A DNA stretch of 64,000 nucleotides, taken from Longitalea arenae (GTDB taxonomy: Bacteria > Bacteroidota > Bacteroidia > Chitinophagales > Chitinophagaceae). The position numbers and the translations under genes are program-made. How positions within the stretch are numbered: the first letter of the stretch is position 1; every line of letters begins with the position of its first letter. Where the stretch lies: positions 1 through 64,000 of the forward strand of contig NZ_JAFFJX010000001.1 of assembly GCF_016924755.1 (NCBI RefSeq), in the 5' to 3' direction. The notes below the pieces were generated by a model that ran no database searches, was not told where the DNA came from, and worked only from the letters and a program-made list of their open reading frames with translations. Shown here one piece after another: positions 15,734 through 25,302 of this stretch.

Positions 15734-18601
15734 ATGGAGAATCAATCACCTGATAAGAAAGTTTTTTTGCTCGATGCCATGGCACTTATTTTCCGTGCCT
15801 ATTATGCACTTATCCGCAACCCGCGTATTACCTCAAAAGGGAAGAATACCAACGCCCAGTTTGGCTTTATCAATACCCTGCTCGACCTCATCAATAACCA
15901 GAAGCCTACCCATATGGCCGTTTGTTTTGATACGCAGGCGCCCACTGAACGGCATACCGAATTTACCGATTATAAAGCCAACCGCCAGGATGCGCCTGAA
16001 GACCTGCTGGCAGCCATTCCCGATATAAAAAAACTCATTCGCGGTTTCAACATCCCCGTGCTGGAAGTAGATGGTTACGAAGCAGACGATGTTATTGGCA
16101 CCCTCAGCAAAAAAGGTGCAGCTGCCGGTTACCTCGTATATATGGTTACGCCTGACAAAGATTATGGCCAGCTCGTAGATGGCAATATTAAGATCTACAA
16201 ACCCGGTTACCAGGGCAGCGAGGCCGAGATCCTCGGCGCAAAGGAAGTTTGTGAAAAGTGGAATATCAAAGAAGTGCACCAGGTAGTTGATATCCTGGGC
16301 TTAATGGGTGATGCCGTGGATAATATTCCCGGTATTGCAGGCGTAGGTGAAAAAACAGCAGCCAAACTGTTGAATGAATACGGCACGCTGGAGAATGTGC
16401 TGGAAAATGCCGATAAAATTAAAGGGGCTTTGGGCGAGAAAGTACGCAATGGAAAGAACGCTGCCATCCTTTCAAAAAAACTCGCTACCATCATCACCGA
16501 TGTACCCATAGAATTTCATGAAGAAGATTTCCGGTTAAAAGAATGGAACCGCGACCTGCTGAAAGAGATCTTTATTGAACTGGAATTCAAGACCGTTGCC
16601 AAACGGGTGCTGGGCGAAGAACTTTCTATCGTTCCCGGCGCAGTGCCCCAGGGCGTTCAAACTGATCTGTTTGGCAATGCGGTAGAATCAGGAAAAACAA
16701 AGGCGGAAACCAAAGCATTAAAAACGGAAGAAGCGGCTACAGACGAAGAGCGCGCCATAGATGGCGAAATAATGCCTGCAGGCAGGAACATTCGCAATAC
16801 CGCCCACCAGTACCGCACCTTGCAGGAAGAAGAGGCCATCACAAGCCTGGTAAAAGAATTGCTCGAAGAAAAAGAGATCTGTTTCGATACCGAAACAACC
16901 GGCATGGATGCCAACGATGTAGAGCTGGTAGGTATGAGTTTTTCGTTCAAACCCGGCGAAGCATATTATATTCCCTGTCCGCCCGACCAGGTTGCCACCC
17001 AAAAGATCTTGAAGCATTTTGAACCCGTCTTTAACAGGAAAGACGTACTGTGGATCGGACAGAACCTGAAATACGATATGCTGGTCTTGAAATGGTACGG
17101 TTATGAATTAAAGGGTGAAACCTTCGATACCATGCTCGCGCATTATGTTATTGAGCCCGATGGCAAGCGCAGTATGGATATGCTCAGCGCCCGCTTTCTC
17201 GGTTATGAGCCCGTGCATATAGAAGAACTGATCGGCAAAAAAGGCAAGAACCAGTTGAACATGCGCGATGTGCCGATTGAAAAGATCAGCGACTATGCCG
17301 CAGAAGACGCCGATATTACCTTACAGCTGAAACAGGTATTGACACCACTGCTGAAAAGCCGCGAAGTAGAAAAAGTATTTTACGAAGTAGAAAATCCATT
17401 GGCAAAAGTGTTGATGGACATGGAATATGAAGGTGTAAAAGTAGATGTGGATTTTCTGCGCGACTATTCAAAAGAGCTGGAGCGGGAAGCCGCCCTGGCG
17501 GAAGACCGTGTGTACGAACAGGCAGGCATAAAGTTCAATCTCGCTTCTCCCCGCCAGTTAGGCGAAGTGCTTTTTGAAAAGCTGAAGCTCGACCCGAAAG
17601 CCAGGAAAACCAAAACCGGTCAGTATGCCACCGGCGAGGATGTCTTGATGAAACTCGCGCATCAGAACAAGATCGTGGAAGATATTTTGGTGTTCCGCGA
17701 ACTGACGAAACTTAAATCAACCTATGTAGATAGCCTGCCGGAGCTGATCAATCGAAAGACGGGCCGAGTGCACACCTCCTATGCACAGTCCGTTGCCGTA
17801 ACAGGCCGCCTGGCCAGTAATAACCCGAATCTGCAGAACATCCCTATTCGTACAGAAAGGGGCCGCGAGATCCGTAAGGCCTTTATTCCCCGGGATAGTA
17901 ACCGGGTGCTCATCTCTGCCGACTATTCGCAAATCGAATTACGCATTGTGGCCGGTATCAGCGGTGATCCCGCCATGTGCGAGGCCTTTAAAAAAGGAGT
18001 GGATATTCACACGGCCACTGCCGCCAAAGTATATGGTGTTGAAGAATCAGCCGTGACCAAGGAACAACGTTACAAGGCCAAGAGCGTGAACTTCGGTATC
18101 ATATACGGCCAGGGCGCTTTTGGCCTGGCCGATAACCTGGGAATCAGCAGGACCGAAGCCAAGGAGATCATCGACAATTATAAAAAGCAGTTCTTCGGCA
18201 TTCAGAAGTACATGGATGATACCATCAACTTCGCCCGGGAAAATGGCTTTGTACAAACCATCATGGGCCGTAAACGCTGGCTGCGGGATATTAATTCCAG
18301 CAATTTTACGGTTCGTGGTTTTGCCGAGCGAAATGCCATCAATTCGCCCATCCAGGGAACCGCAGCAGATATGATCAAACTGGCCATGGTCAGCATCTAT
18401 CATGAATTCCGCAAACATAAATTTGAATCAAAAATGATCCTGCAGGTGCATGACGAGTTGGTTTTTGATGCAGTGAAAGAAGAAGTGGAGACCATCAAAC
18501 CGATCATACTTGATTGTATGCGTAAGGCCCTGCCCCTGCCAAACGAAGTTCCTGTTGAAGCAGAAGTAGGCTCAGGCATCAACTGGCTCGAAGCGCATTA
18601 G
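15734..18601 (+). CDS. polA: DNA polymerase I with 5'-nuclease and proofreading domains
   Basis: A 955-aa repair and Okazaki-fragment polymerase. The N-terminal FEN-like 5'-nuclease (1-~300) shows the acidic residues in LLDAMALIFRAYYA and DGYEADDVIG, and the helix-hairpin-helix GIAGVGEKTA. The central 3'-5' exonuclease retains its metal ligands (CFDTETTGMD near 380), so proofreading should be active. The polymerase domain has motif A DYSQIELRI, the O-helix RYKAKSVNFGIIYGQ and motif C QVHDELVF. A CGGAGGA Shine-Dalgarno site lies just before the ATG and a -7-like TAACTTCG at 15695-15702. Between nuclease and exonuclease lies a charged Glu/Lys/Thr-rich linker (~310-350). Confidence 0.98.
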   Translation: MENQSPDKKVFLLDAMALIFRAYYALIRNPRITSKGKNTNAQFGFINTLLDLINNQKPTHMAVCFDTQAPTERHTEFTDYKANRQDAPEDLLAAIPDIKKLIRGFNIPVLEVDGYEADDVIGTLSKKGAAAGYLVYMVTPDKDYGQLVDGNIKIYKPGYQGSEAEILGAKEVCEKWNIKEVHQVVDILGLMGDAVDNIPGIAGVGEKTAAKLLNEYGTLENVLENADKIKGALGEKVRNGKNAAILSKKLATIITDVPIEFHEEDFRLKEWNRDLLKEIFIELEFKTVAKRVLGEELSIVPGAVPQGVQTDLFGNAVESGKTKAETKALKTEEAATDEERAIDGEIMPAGRNIRNTAHQYRTLQEEEAITSLVKELLEEKEICFDTETTGMDANDVELVGMSFSFKPGEAYYIPCPPDQVATQKILKHFEPVFNRKDVLWIGQNLKYDMLVLKWYGYELKGETFDTMLAHYVIEPDGKRSMDMLSARFLGYEPVHIEELIGKKGKNQLNMRDVPIEKISDYAAEDADITLQLKQVLTPLLKSREVEKVFYEVENPLAKVLMDMEYEGVKVDVDFLRDYSKELEREAALAEDRVYEQAGIKFNLASPRQLGEVLFEKLKLDPKARKTKTGQYATGEDVLMKLAHQNKIVEDILVFRELTKLKSTYVDSLPELINRKTGRVHTSYAQSVAVTGRLASNNPNLQNIPIRTERGREIRKAFIPRDSNRVLISADYSQIELRIVAGISGDPAMCEAFKKGVDIHTATAAKVYGVEESAVTKEQRYKAKSVNFGIIYGQGAFGLADNLGISRTEAKEIIDNYKKQFFGIQKYMDDTINFARENGFVQTIMGRKRWLRDINSSNFTVRGFAERNAINSPIQGTAADMIKLAMVSIYHEFRKHKFESKMILQVHDELVFDAVKEEVETIKPIILDCMRKALPLPNEVPVEAEVGSGINWLEAH

Positions 18602-18618
18602 ATCTCTTAGGTGTGTAC

Positions 18619-18649
18619 GTGTGCCATCAACCAGCTGGCGATGGCACAC
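18619..18649 (+). repeat. Hairpin between polA and def
   Basis: GTGTGCCATC (18619-18628) is perfectly complementary to GATGGCACAC (18640-18649). There is no T tract, so it may be a weak or Rho-assisted terminator, or a processing site between polA and def. Confidence 0.6.
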
Positions 18650-18667
18650 TTCTAAAAACGATACATT

Positions 18668-19252
18668 ATGCAACTGCCCATCTTATCTTATGGCCATTCC
18701 GTTTTGAGAGAAAAATGCCAGGCGATTGAAGCCGGCTATCCCGGGCTTCAAAGCCTTATCGACAATATATGGGAAACCATGTACGGCGCCAATGGCTGCG
18801 GACTGGCAGCGCCACAGGTAAATGTTCCCGTACGTTTATTCCTGGTTGACAGTAAAACAACTTTCGATAAAATGACAGACGATGAAAGAAAAGAATTCTT
18901 TCATCCCGACGATACCGGCATCGTAGAAACATTTATAAATGCCACCATAGTTGACGAATCGGAAGAAACCTGGATCGATGAAGAGGGTTGCCTGAGTATA
19001 CCGGCTCTTTCAGGCCGCGTAAATCGCGCCTGGAGCATTACCATGGAATATGTGAACCGGGCCTTTGAACCGCAAAAAAAGACCTTTTATGGCGCCACAG
19101 CCCGTATGATCCAACACGAATACGATCATACCGAAGGCATCCTATACCTTGACTACCTGAAACCGCTCACCCGCAAACTATTTCAGGGAAAACTGGAGAA
19201 AATAGCCAAAGGGCAGATCAGGGCAAAATACCCCATGAAGTTTGCCAGATGA
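18668..19252 (+). CDS. def: Peptide deformylase
   Basis: A 194-aa metalloenzyme that removes the formyl group from nascent proteins. The three signature motifs are present: GCGLAAPQ at 43-50, EEGCLSIPA near 104-112 with the metal-ligand cysteine, and QHEYDHTEG near 147-155 with the HExxH ligands (the third position is Tyr-Asp, as in many deformylases). An insertion after the first motif (KMTDDERKEFFHPDD) is common in Bacteroidota enzymes. It lies downstream of polA and converges with tmk, 19 bp between stops. Confidence 0.97.
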   Translation: MQLPILSYGHSVLREKCQAIEAGYPGLQSLIDNIWETMYGANGCGLAAPQVNVPVRLFLVDSKTTFDKMTDDERKEFFHPDDTGIVETFINATIVDESEETWIDEEGCLSIPALSGRVNRAWSITMEYVNRAFEPQKKTFYGATARMIQHEYDHTEGILYLDYLKPLTRKLFQGKLEKIAKGQIRAKYPMKFAR

Positions 19253-19271
19253 TTTACCGGTCTGCCAGCTG

Positions 19272-19904
19272 TTATGACTTCAGCATCGACGCCACTTTAT
19301 TCCAGATATCTCCGGCAATGAGATCAGGCCTGCGATTGCCATCAACGATAAAAATATTTTCAACAGCGCTTAATTTCTCGAACGCTTCCATATACTTGGC
19401 CCGCACCAGCTGCAGGTTTTCGAGGGTTTCGAACAGCTCGATATTATCGCGGTTGCTATGCAGGCGCTGCATACTTATTTCGGGAGAAACATCGATAAAA
19501 ATATTGACATCGGGCCGAAGGATCCCGGCGCTCATGGCGTTGGCCTGGATTACCCAGTCCATATTCATGTGTGCGCCCTGGTATGCATAGGAAGAAAAAC
19601 AATAGCGGTCACAGATCACGGTGTATCCTTCTTCAAGTTTTTTGACGATACCATATGTCTCATTTAATAAATGATCCAGGCGGTCTGCTACGAACAATCC
19701 GGCAATAACGCGGTGATCCGCTTTGGCATTTCCTTTCAGAATATCTCTGATGAGTTTACCAATGGTATTATCCGTAGGCTCAAAAGTGCTGTATACTTTA
19801 TGGCCCTGCCCGGCCAATTGTTCCATCAATAACTTCGTCTGGGTGCTTTTTCCGCTGCCATCGATCCCCTCCAGGGCAATAAAAAGGTTGTTCCGTTTTT
19901 TCAT
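19272..19904 (-). CDS. tmk: Thymidylate kinase
   Basis: A 210-aa enzyme phosphorylating dTMP to dTDP, required for DNA synthesis. It has the P-loop GIDGSGKS at 13-20, the DRY-type motif ICDRYCFSSYAYQG near 97-110 that binds the nucleotide base and ribose, and a lid-region segment SPEISMQRLHSNRD. Length and order fit the family. Its leftward orientation, opposite to polA/def, means it has its own promoter in the 19905-20135 gap shared with the divergent secreted-protein gene. Confidence 0.96.
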   Translation of the reverse strand: MKKRNNLFIALEGIDGSGKSTQTKLLMEQLAGQGHKVYSTFEPTDNTIGKLIRDILKGNAKADHRVIAGLFVADRLDHLLNETYGIVKKLEEGYTVICDRYCFSSYAYQGAHMNMDWVIQANAMSAGILRPDVNIFIDVSPEISMQRLHSNRDNIELFETLENLQLVRAKYMEAFEKLSAVENIFIVDGNRRPDLIAGDIWNKVASMLKS

Positions 19905-20135
19905 AACGCGCTCAAAAATACACGTAAAAGCCTATATGACAGTGGCGGAATAAGCGCCTTGTTAAAAAGTCATTAATTTATTATGGCAGAACCGTCCCTT
20001 TAACAGTTGTTTTGTCTAATATTTTGTCAAAGTGAAGATATTTCCCAAACCTTACCGAAAACTGCCGTCTAATGGTAGTAACTTAATAAAAGATTTCCCC
20101 GTTCTAAACTTTACTCAAACAATAAACTTCCCTAT

Positions 20136-22655
20136 ATGAAGATCTTTACACTGGTGGCGGTATTGCTGGGTAGCATGATCACGCACCTGGTGATGGCGCA
20201 GGAGAGCTGGCCCAAAACAGCTACGACTTCAGATGGAGCCATCATTAAACTGTATCAATGGCAACCCGATTCATTTGCCAATAATAATTTGAAGGCGCAT
20301 GCTGCCATCTCGGTATTGGAAAGTGGTAAATCGGAGCCTGTTTTTGGCGTAGCCTGGTTAAAAGCCACTACTGCAACCACAGGTGCCCAGGTACAGGTTC
20401 AATCGATGTATATCACTAACATCAAACTCCCCGGGGAAAACAGTGACGATAAACTGGAAGAAATAGCCAATACCATGGAAGAAAAAGTTTCTTCCTGGAA
20501 CATTTCATTCCCGCTCAGCGATCTGCAACAGTCCCTTGAGCTGAACAAACAGCAAACTGCCCTGGCCAGTCAGATCAACAACACACCACCAAAAGTCATT
20601 TACACCAATGTTCCATCCATTTTGGTTTCTATTGATGGCACGCCAAAACTTCAAACCAATAAGGAATGGGGCGTTGAAGCAGTGGTGAATACCCCTTTTG
20701 TGCTGGTGAAGAATCGCGACGACCGTTTTTACCTGTATGGCGGTAAACACTGGTATACGGCGCCTGCTGCTACAGGTCCTTATAAACTGATCACAAACAT
20801 TCCTTCCAACCTCGGGAAGATCGAATCTGCGATCAAGGAAGCCGATAAAAAAAATCCGGCTGAAGGCAAAGAAACCGACGACAATACGATCTACAATATT
20901 GTGGTGACCACTGAACCCGCAGAATTGATCCAGTCGAAAGGGGAAGCTAATTTTGCGCCCCTGCCCCAAACCGGCTTGTTGTATGTGTCCAATTCGGAGA
21001 ACGACATTTTTATGGACATCAACTCGCAACAGTATTATGTGTTGCTTTCGGGCCGCTGGTACCGTTCAAAAACCCTCAGCGGCAACTGGGAGTATGTTGC
21101 AGCCGACCAGCTACCGGCCGATTTTGCAAAGATCCCGAAAGGATCGCCTAAAGATAATGTGCTGGCCAGTGTAGCCGGAACAGAAGAAGCCAATGACGCC
21201 ATTGCCGATGCGCAGGTGCCGCAGACCGCAAAAGTAGAACGCAATAAAGTAAGGGCCGATGTGGAATACGATGGCGACCCTGCCTGGGAAGCGATAGAAG
21301 GAACTGACATGTATTATGCCACCAATTCACCGGTGTCGGTGATCCGCTGGAGAGGCAGGTACTATTCTGTTGATAACGGGATCTGGTTCGAATCGGGCAA
21401 TGCAGTTGGCCCCTGGACGGTTTGTATAAACCGCCCTTATGCGGTAGCACTTATTCCGCCCCGTTACCCGGTGTACTATATGAAATATGTTTACATCTAT
21501 GATGTAACGCCCGACTATGTATACATGGGTTATACACCCGGTTATCTGAATGCTTATGTTTACGGACCAACCGTTGTATATGGAACCGGTTATTATTACC
21601 GCCCCTGGTATGGTCATTATTATTATCCGCGTCCCTACACCTGGGGATTCGGCATCCGTTACAATCCCTGGTTTGGCTGGGGCTTCGGCGTTGGATTCGG
21701 TTATGACTGGTTCAATGTTAGCATAGGTTTTGGCAATCCCTGGGGTTATTGGGGTTATGGCGGCTGGTGGGGACCACGGGTGTATCGCCCCTGCTATTAT
21801 GGGCCTTCTTACCATTACCGCGGCGGATATTATGGCTATAACAGCTACCGATCGTACCGCCAATACAACAATGTAACTGTGGTAAACAACTATTATGTTA
21901 ACAACAATATTTATCGCAACAGAAGCGGCATAGTAACCAGGAACAACCCGCGCAGCTACGAGCCATATCGCAATAGCCGCTATGGGGGCAACCGTTCAGA
22001 TTTTGCCAATAACCGGCGCTTTGGCAATGATAACCGCGGAGGCGATAGAGATCAACGCTTTGATTTCAATAGAAGAAGCACCGATCAACAACGGAATGGC
22101 GCATTTGACCGCGACCGGTTCTCGAACCCCGAAAATCGTGTGAACAGGAACTGGAGCCGTACAGACGATAACAACAGAACCTGGAACCGGCCGGATAATA
22201 ATAGCAGGACCACTACTCAGCCTCAACAAAATATCCGGGAACGGTTTAATTCACAATCATTTGGTACCAGAGACAGGGACAACGATAATGTTCGGCCCCG
22301 CCAATATAACCGGGCTGAGCAACTGGAAAACCGGCAACCAAGAAGTTTCGAACCAAGAAACTTCGACCAGAACCGGTCAATGCCCCAACGCAGTTATGAA
22401 CCTTCTTCCGGCAACCGGGGTAATTTCGGCGGCAACAGGGGTTTTGAACCGCGCAGCCGCCCCAGTATGCCGCAAGGGAATATGTCGATGCCACGTGGCA
22501 ACGGCGGCGGTGAAAGAGGGGCCGGCCCAAGATCTTTCAGCGGTGGTAACAGCGGTGGTGGCGAAAGGGGTGCCGGACCTAGATCCTTTAGCGGAGGCAA
22601 CAACGGCGGTGGCCGCGGTTCATTTGGCGGCGGACGTCCGGAAAGAGGTAACTGA
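20136..22655 (+). CDS. Secreted protein with Tyr/Gly/Trp-rich core and Arg/Gly/Asn-rich tail
   Basis: An 839-aa exported protein (signal peptide 1-21, ending VMAQ). Residues ~25-400 are an ordinary soluble domain with two similar repeats around DRFYLYGGKHWYTAPAATGPY and QQYYVLLSGRWYRSKTLSG, and a third (VIRWRGRYYSVDNGIWFES). This resembles proteins annotated in Bacteroidota as carbohydrate-binding family V/XII. From ~440 to 590 it is extremely rich in Tyr, Gly, Trp and Pro. From ~590 to the end it becomes Arg/Asn/Gly-rich, ending with two near-copies of GERGAGPRSFSGG. A low-complexity aromatic core plus basic tail suggests a surface matrix or glycan-binding protein. Function unknown; a terminator follows. 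Confidence 0.85.
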   Translation: MKIFTLVAVLLGSMITHLVMAQESWPKTATTSDGAIIKLYQWQPDSFANNNLKAHAAISVLESGKSEPVFGVAWLKATTATTGAQVQVQSMYITNIKLPGENSDDKLEEIANTMEEKVSSWNISFPLSDLQQSLELNKQQTALASQINNTPPKVIYTNVPSILVSIDGTPKLQTNKEWGVEAVVNTPFVLVKNRDDRFYLYGGKHWYTAPAATGPYKLITNIPSNLGKIESAIKEADKKNPAEGKETDDNTIYNIVVTTEPAELIQSKGEANFAPLPQTGLLYVSNSENDIFMDINSQQYYVLLSGRWYRSKTLSGNWEYVAADQLPADFAKIPKGSPKDNVLASVAGTEEANDAIADAQVPQTAKVERNKVRADVEYDGDPAWEAIEGTDMYYATNSPVSVIRWRGRYYSVDNGIWFESGNAVGPWTVCINRPYAVALIPPRYPVYYMKYVYIYDVTPDYVYMGYTPGYLNAYVYGPTVVYGTGYYYRPWYGHYYYPRPYTWGFGIRYNPWFGWGFGVGFGYDWFNVSIGFGNPWGYWGYGGWWGPRVYRPCYYGPSYHYRGGYYGYNSYRSYRQYNNVTVVNNYYVNNNIYRNRSGIVTRNNPRSYEPYRNSRYGGNRSDFANNRRFGNDNRGGDRDQRFDFNRRSTDQQRNGAFDRDRFSNPENRVNRNWSRTDDNNRTWNRPDNNSRTTTQPQQNIRERFNSQSFGTRDRDNDNVRPRQYNRAEQLENRQPRSFEPRNFDQNRSMPQRSYEPSSGNRGNFGGNRGFEPRSRPSMPQGNMSMPRGNGGGERGAGPRSFSGGNSGGGERGAGPRSFSGGNNGGGRGSFGGGRPERGN

Positions 22656-22679
22656 CAGAACTTTATTTTTTTATATCGA

Positions 22680-22709
22680 GATCCTCCCGATGCCCGGGAG
22701 GATCTTTTT
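22680..22709 (+). terminator. Intrinsic terminator after the 839-aa secreted protein
   Basis: GATCCTCCCG (22680-22689) pairs with CGGGAGGATC (22695-22704), followed by TTTTT. Confidence 0.9.
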
Positions 22710-22910
22710 ATTTACCAGCTAAAGTTGCAACGCTTGATAATTTCCTATAATACGGGTAGAATGATCTCATCTGCCTGCGGGAGGCATTGATTAGTAAATG
22801 ATTGCTAAAGGTTTTTACCTAAACATTTCACTTTTACAGAAATATTTTTGATCTTTCGGCGTTCTTTTTACAGAAACTCGTTTCTGTAATTATACCCTTA
22901 ATCTTATACT

Positions 22911-23423
22911 ATGAAACGAATTTTGGCATGCTGCATCATTTGCTTTTTATTTATCGTCACCCTGTACGCGCAATACGACACTTCTCAATTTACGGGTGTG
23001 TGGATACTCCAGTCCGTTAAATTCAAAAGACCCGTTGATCTCAATAAAGATGGCTATCGTTCTTCAGATGCTTTCTGGGAATTTGATGAATGCAGAAAAG
23101 ACCAGCAAATGGAATTGCTTCCTGATTACAATGCTAAAACCTATTACGGTAGCAACAGAACCGGCTGCACCAATGAAATAAAACAATACAAATGGAATCT
23201 CAAGGAAGAACTGGTTAAAGAAGTGAAATATGAATTGGGCAAAAGAGTGGTGGACGAAAGAAGGCCAACCGTGCTTAAGTTAAATGAAGCCACCGGCAAC
23301 GATGCAAAAGTATTCGTGGTGATCGGCGTTGATGAAAATAACCTTACGCTGAAAGGACTGGTTAACACCGGAAAGAATTCAACCGAAGAAGCGATCATGA
23401 TCTACCGCAAACGAAAAAAATAA
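22911..23423 (+). CDS. Secreted lipocalin-like protein, unknown
   Basis: A 170-aa exported protein with a signal peptide (1-20, ending LYAQ). The mature part begins with FTGVWILQSVKF, the G-x-W opening typical of small lipocalin-like beta-barrels in Bacteroidota, and proceeds through alternating beta-strand stretches to IMIYRKRKK. A Cys pair (CRKDQQ and TGCTNEI) could form a disulfide. The ligand is unknown. It stands alone with its own terminator, upstream of the DsbA-like gene. Confidence 0.7.
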   Translation: MKRILACCIICFLFIVTLYAQYDTSQFTGVWILQSVKFKRPVDLNKDGYRSSDAFWEFDECRKDQQMELLPDYNAKTYYGSNRTGCTNEIKQYKWNLKEELVKEVKYELGKRVVDERRPTVLKLNEATGNDAKVFVVIGVDENNLTLKGLVNTGKNSTEEAIMIYRKRKK

Positions 23424-23454
23424 GCAGAGTTACTGATATAAGGACCGCTATTGT

Positions 23455-23494
23455 AAACGGCTATCTGTGATGTACATAGATGGCCGTTTTTATT
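23455..23494 (+). terminator. Intrinsic terminator after the lipocalin-like gene
   Basis: AAACGGCTATCT (23455-23466) pairs with AGATGGCCGTTT (23478-23489) with one mismatch region, followed by TTTTTATTT. Confidence 0.8.
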
Positions 23495-23528
23495 TGATAT
23501 TGAAAGTATGCTGTAATTTCACAGTATT

Positions 23529-24179
23529 ATGAAGCCTGTGATCATATACTGTTATGACGCTTATTGCAACTGGTGTTACGGATTCAGTCCGGTTATGGAA
23601 CAAATTGCCAAAGACTTTACTGACAAGGCAGATTTCGAAGTGCTCTCGGGTGGTATGATCCTTCCTGAAACACCCAAACCCATCAGTGTGATGGCTGAGT
23701 ATTTCCTGAATAATTGTAAAACAGTTTCATCGCTTACAGGTGCCGCATTTGGGGATGATTTTCTATGGCATATAAAGAACCCCGGGTTGAGCGACTGGTT
23801 TCCAAACTCTGAAAAGCCGGCCATTGCGTTGTGTATATTTAAAGAATTTCATCCCGGCCGGCAGGTCGCATTTGCAGCCGATCTGCAATATGCCTTACAA
23901 TACGAAGGGCGAGACCTGTGCGACAACGAAGCCTACAGGCATTTACTGCAGAAATATGCAATACCAGCTGATGAATTTTATAGCCTGCTAAAAGATCCGG
24001 CATATAAGGAAAAAGCCTATCATGAATTCAGTGTGTGCCGGCAATTGCAGGTAACCGGTTACCCGGCAGTATTATTGCAGGTAAATGAATCGAAGTATAT
24101 GATGCTGGCATCTGGTTATACAACGTATGATGTATTGCGGGAACGGATCCTGACTGCATTGCAGGGTTTACAGGCTTAA
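23529..24179 (+). CDS. DsbA-family (FrnE-like) thioredoxin-fold oxidoreductase
   Basis: A 216-aa cytoplasmic thioredoxin-fold protein. The active site CNWC lies at residues 13-16 in CYDAYCNWCYGFSP, and the cis-proline region is TGYPAVLLQ near 177-185, with a helical insertion between, as in DsbA/FrnE-type proteins. There is no signal peptide, so it probably acts in the cytoplasm on thiols or as a glutathione-S-transferase-kappa-like oxidoreductase. The PfkB-family gene starts 16 bp later, implying co-transcription, though no direct functional link is obvious. Confidence 0.85.
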   Translation: MKPVIIYCYDAYCNWCYGFSPVMEQIAKDFTDKADFEVLSGGMILPETPKPISVMAEYFLNNCKTVSSLTGAAFGDDFLWHIKNPGLSDWFPNSEKPAIALCIFKEFHPGRQVAFAADLQYALQYEGRDLCDNEAYRHLLQKYAIPADEFYSLLKDPAYKEKAYHEFSVCRQLQVTGYPAVLLQVNESKYMMLASGYTTYDVLRERILTALQGLQA

Positions 24180-24195
24180 CTACAAAAACAATCAT

Positions 24196-25149
24196 ATGAT
24201 CGTTACAATAACAATGAATCCGGCGGTTGACAAAAGTACGGTTGTTGATAAACTGGTGCCGGAGAAAAAAATGCGTTGCGGCGAACTCATTGCAGAAGCG
24301 GGTGGTGGCGGTATTAACATCAGTAAAGCTATAAAAGAACTGGGAGGCACATCGCTGGCGGTGTTTCCTTCCGGCGGCATGAATGGCAAACTCATTGAAA
24401 ACTATCTTACCGCGCGGCAGATCAATTTTAAAAGTATCCCTGTAAAACACGAGACCCGCGAGAACATTGTAGTACGCGAAACAACTACCAATTCACAATA
24501 CCGTTTTGTTATGCCCGGCGCTTCGCTTTCAGAGGAAGAAGCCGAATCCTGCTTCGAGTTACTGCAGCAGTTGGAACCCCGGCCAAGTTGTATTGTGGCC
24601 AGCGGCAGCCTGCCTCCGGGTTTACCAGAAAACTTTTTCGGACAGTTGGCCAAAGTGGTGAAAAAGCTGAATGCCCGCTATATCATAGATACCTCTGGCC
24701 AACCTTTACAGCTGGCAGCCAAAGAAGGCGCGTACCTGTTAAAACCCAATTTAACCGAGTTATGTGCGCTGGTGGGTAAAGAACACCTGGAAGTAAATGA
24801 AGTGGATGATGCGGCCATGGAGGTCATTAAAGCGGGCCGTTGCGAGGTAATGGTGGTTTCCATGGGCCCTTCGGGCGCCCTGATGGTTAGCCGCGATGGC
24901 TGTGAACATGTTCCCACCCCCACTGTAAAAAAACAAAGCACCGTAGGAGCCGGCGATAGTATGGTGGCAGGGATGATATGGATGCTCGAACAAGGGAAAT
25001 CCTTGTCAGAAGTGGTGCGCTTTGGCGTAGCCTGCGGAACCGCAGCAACCATGAACCCCGGCACGCAATTGTTCAGAAAAGAAGATGTGTTCCGCCTCTA
25101 CGACTGGATAAATAAATATGCCGACAAATACAAAATGAAGCTGGATTGA
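24196..25149 (+). CDS. pfkB: PfkB-type hexose-phosphate kinase (1- or 6-phosphofructokinase)
   Basis: A 317-aa ribokinase-fold sugar kinase. It opens with ITMNPAVDKS, typical of the 1-phosphofructokinase/PfkB subgroup, has the substrate-binding AGGGGINISKAIKELGG, and carries the C-terminal signature QSTVGAGDSMVAG with the catalytic base Asp near 254 in GAGD. Members phosphorylate fructose-6-phosphate, fructose-1-phosphate or tagatose-6-phosphate. No fructose PTS genes are adjacent, so the minor 6-phosphofructokinase role is the better guess. It is the second gene of a pair with the DsbA-like gene. Confidence 0.85.
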   Translation: MIVTITMNPAVDKSTVVDKLVPEKKMRCGELIAEAGGGGINISKAIKELGGTSLAVFPSGGMNGKLIENYLTARQINFKSIPVKHETRENIVVRETTTNSQYRFVMPGASLSEEEAESCFELLQQLEPRPSCIVASGSLPPGLPENFFGQLAKVVKKLNARYIIDTSGQPLQLAAKEGAYLLKPNLTELCALVGKEHLEVNEVDDAAMEVIKAGRCEVMVVSMGPSGALMVSRDGCEHVPTPTVKKQSTVGAGDSMVAGMIWMLEQGKSLSEVVRFGVACGTAATMNPGTQLFRKEDVFRLYDWINKYADKYKMKLD

Positions 25150-25266
25150 ATCGAATGGCAATAGGCAACCAGCCCTTAATAAGGGATTGTTAAGCCGAGA
25201 CCGGCAAACAAAAAACTGTGAACTGTGAACTTTGAACTGTTTTTTGTTACCACCGGTTTTTCATTT

Positions 25267-25291
25267 TTGCCAAATGCTTCTAATTTGGCAA
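25267..25291 (+). repeat. 9-bp perfect hairpin in the amidohydrolase leader
   Basis: TTGCCAAAT (25267-25275) and ATTTGGCAA (25283-25291) form a perfect stem with a 7-nt loop, ending 11 nt before the ATG at 25303. It could be an operator or a structure limiting ribosome access. Confidence 0.6.
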
Positions 25292-25302
25292 AAATTCCTT
25301 GC

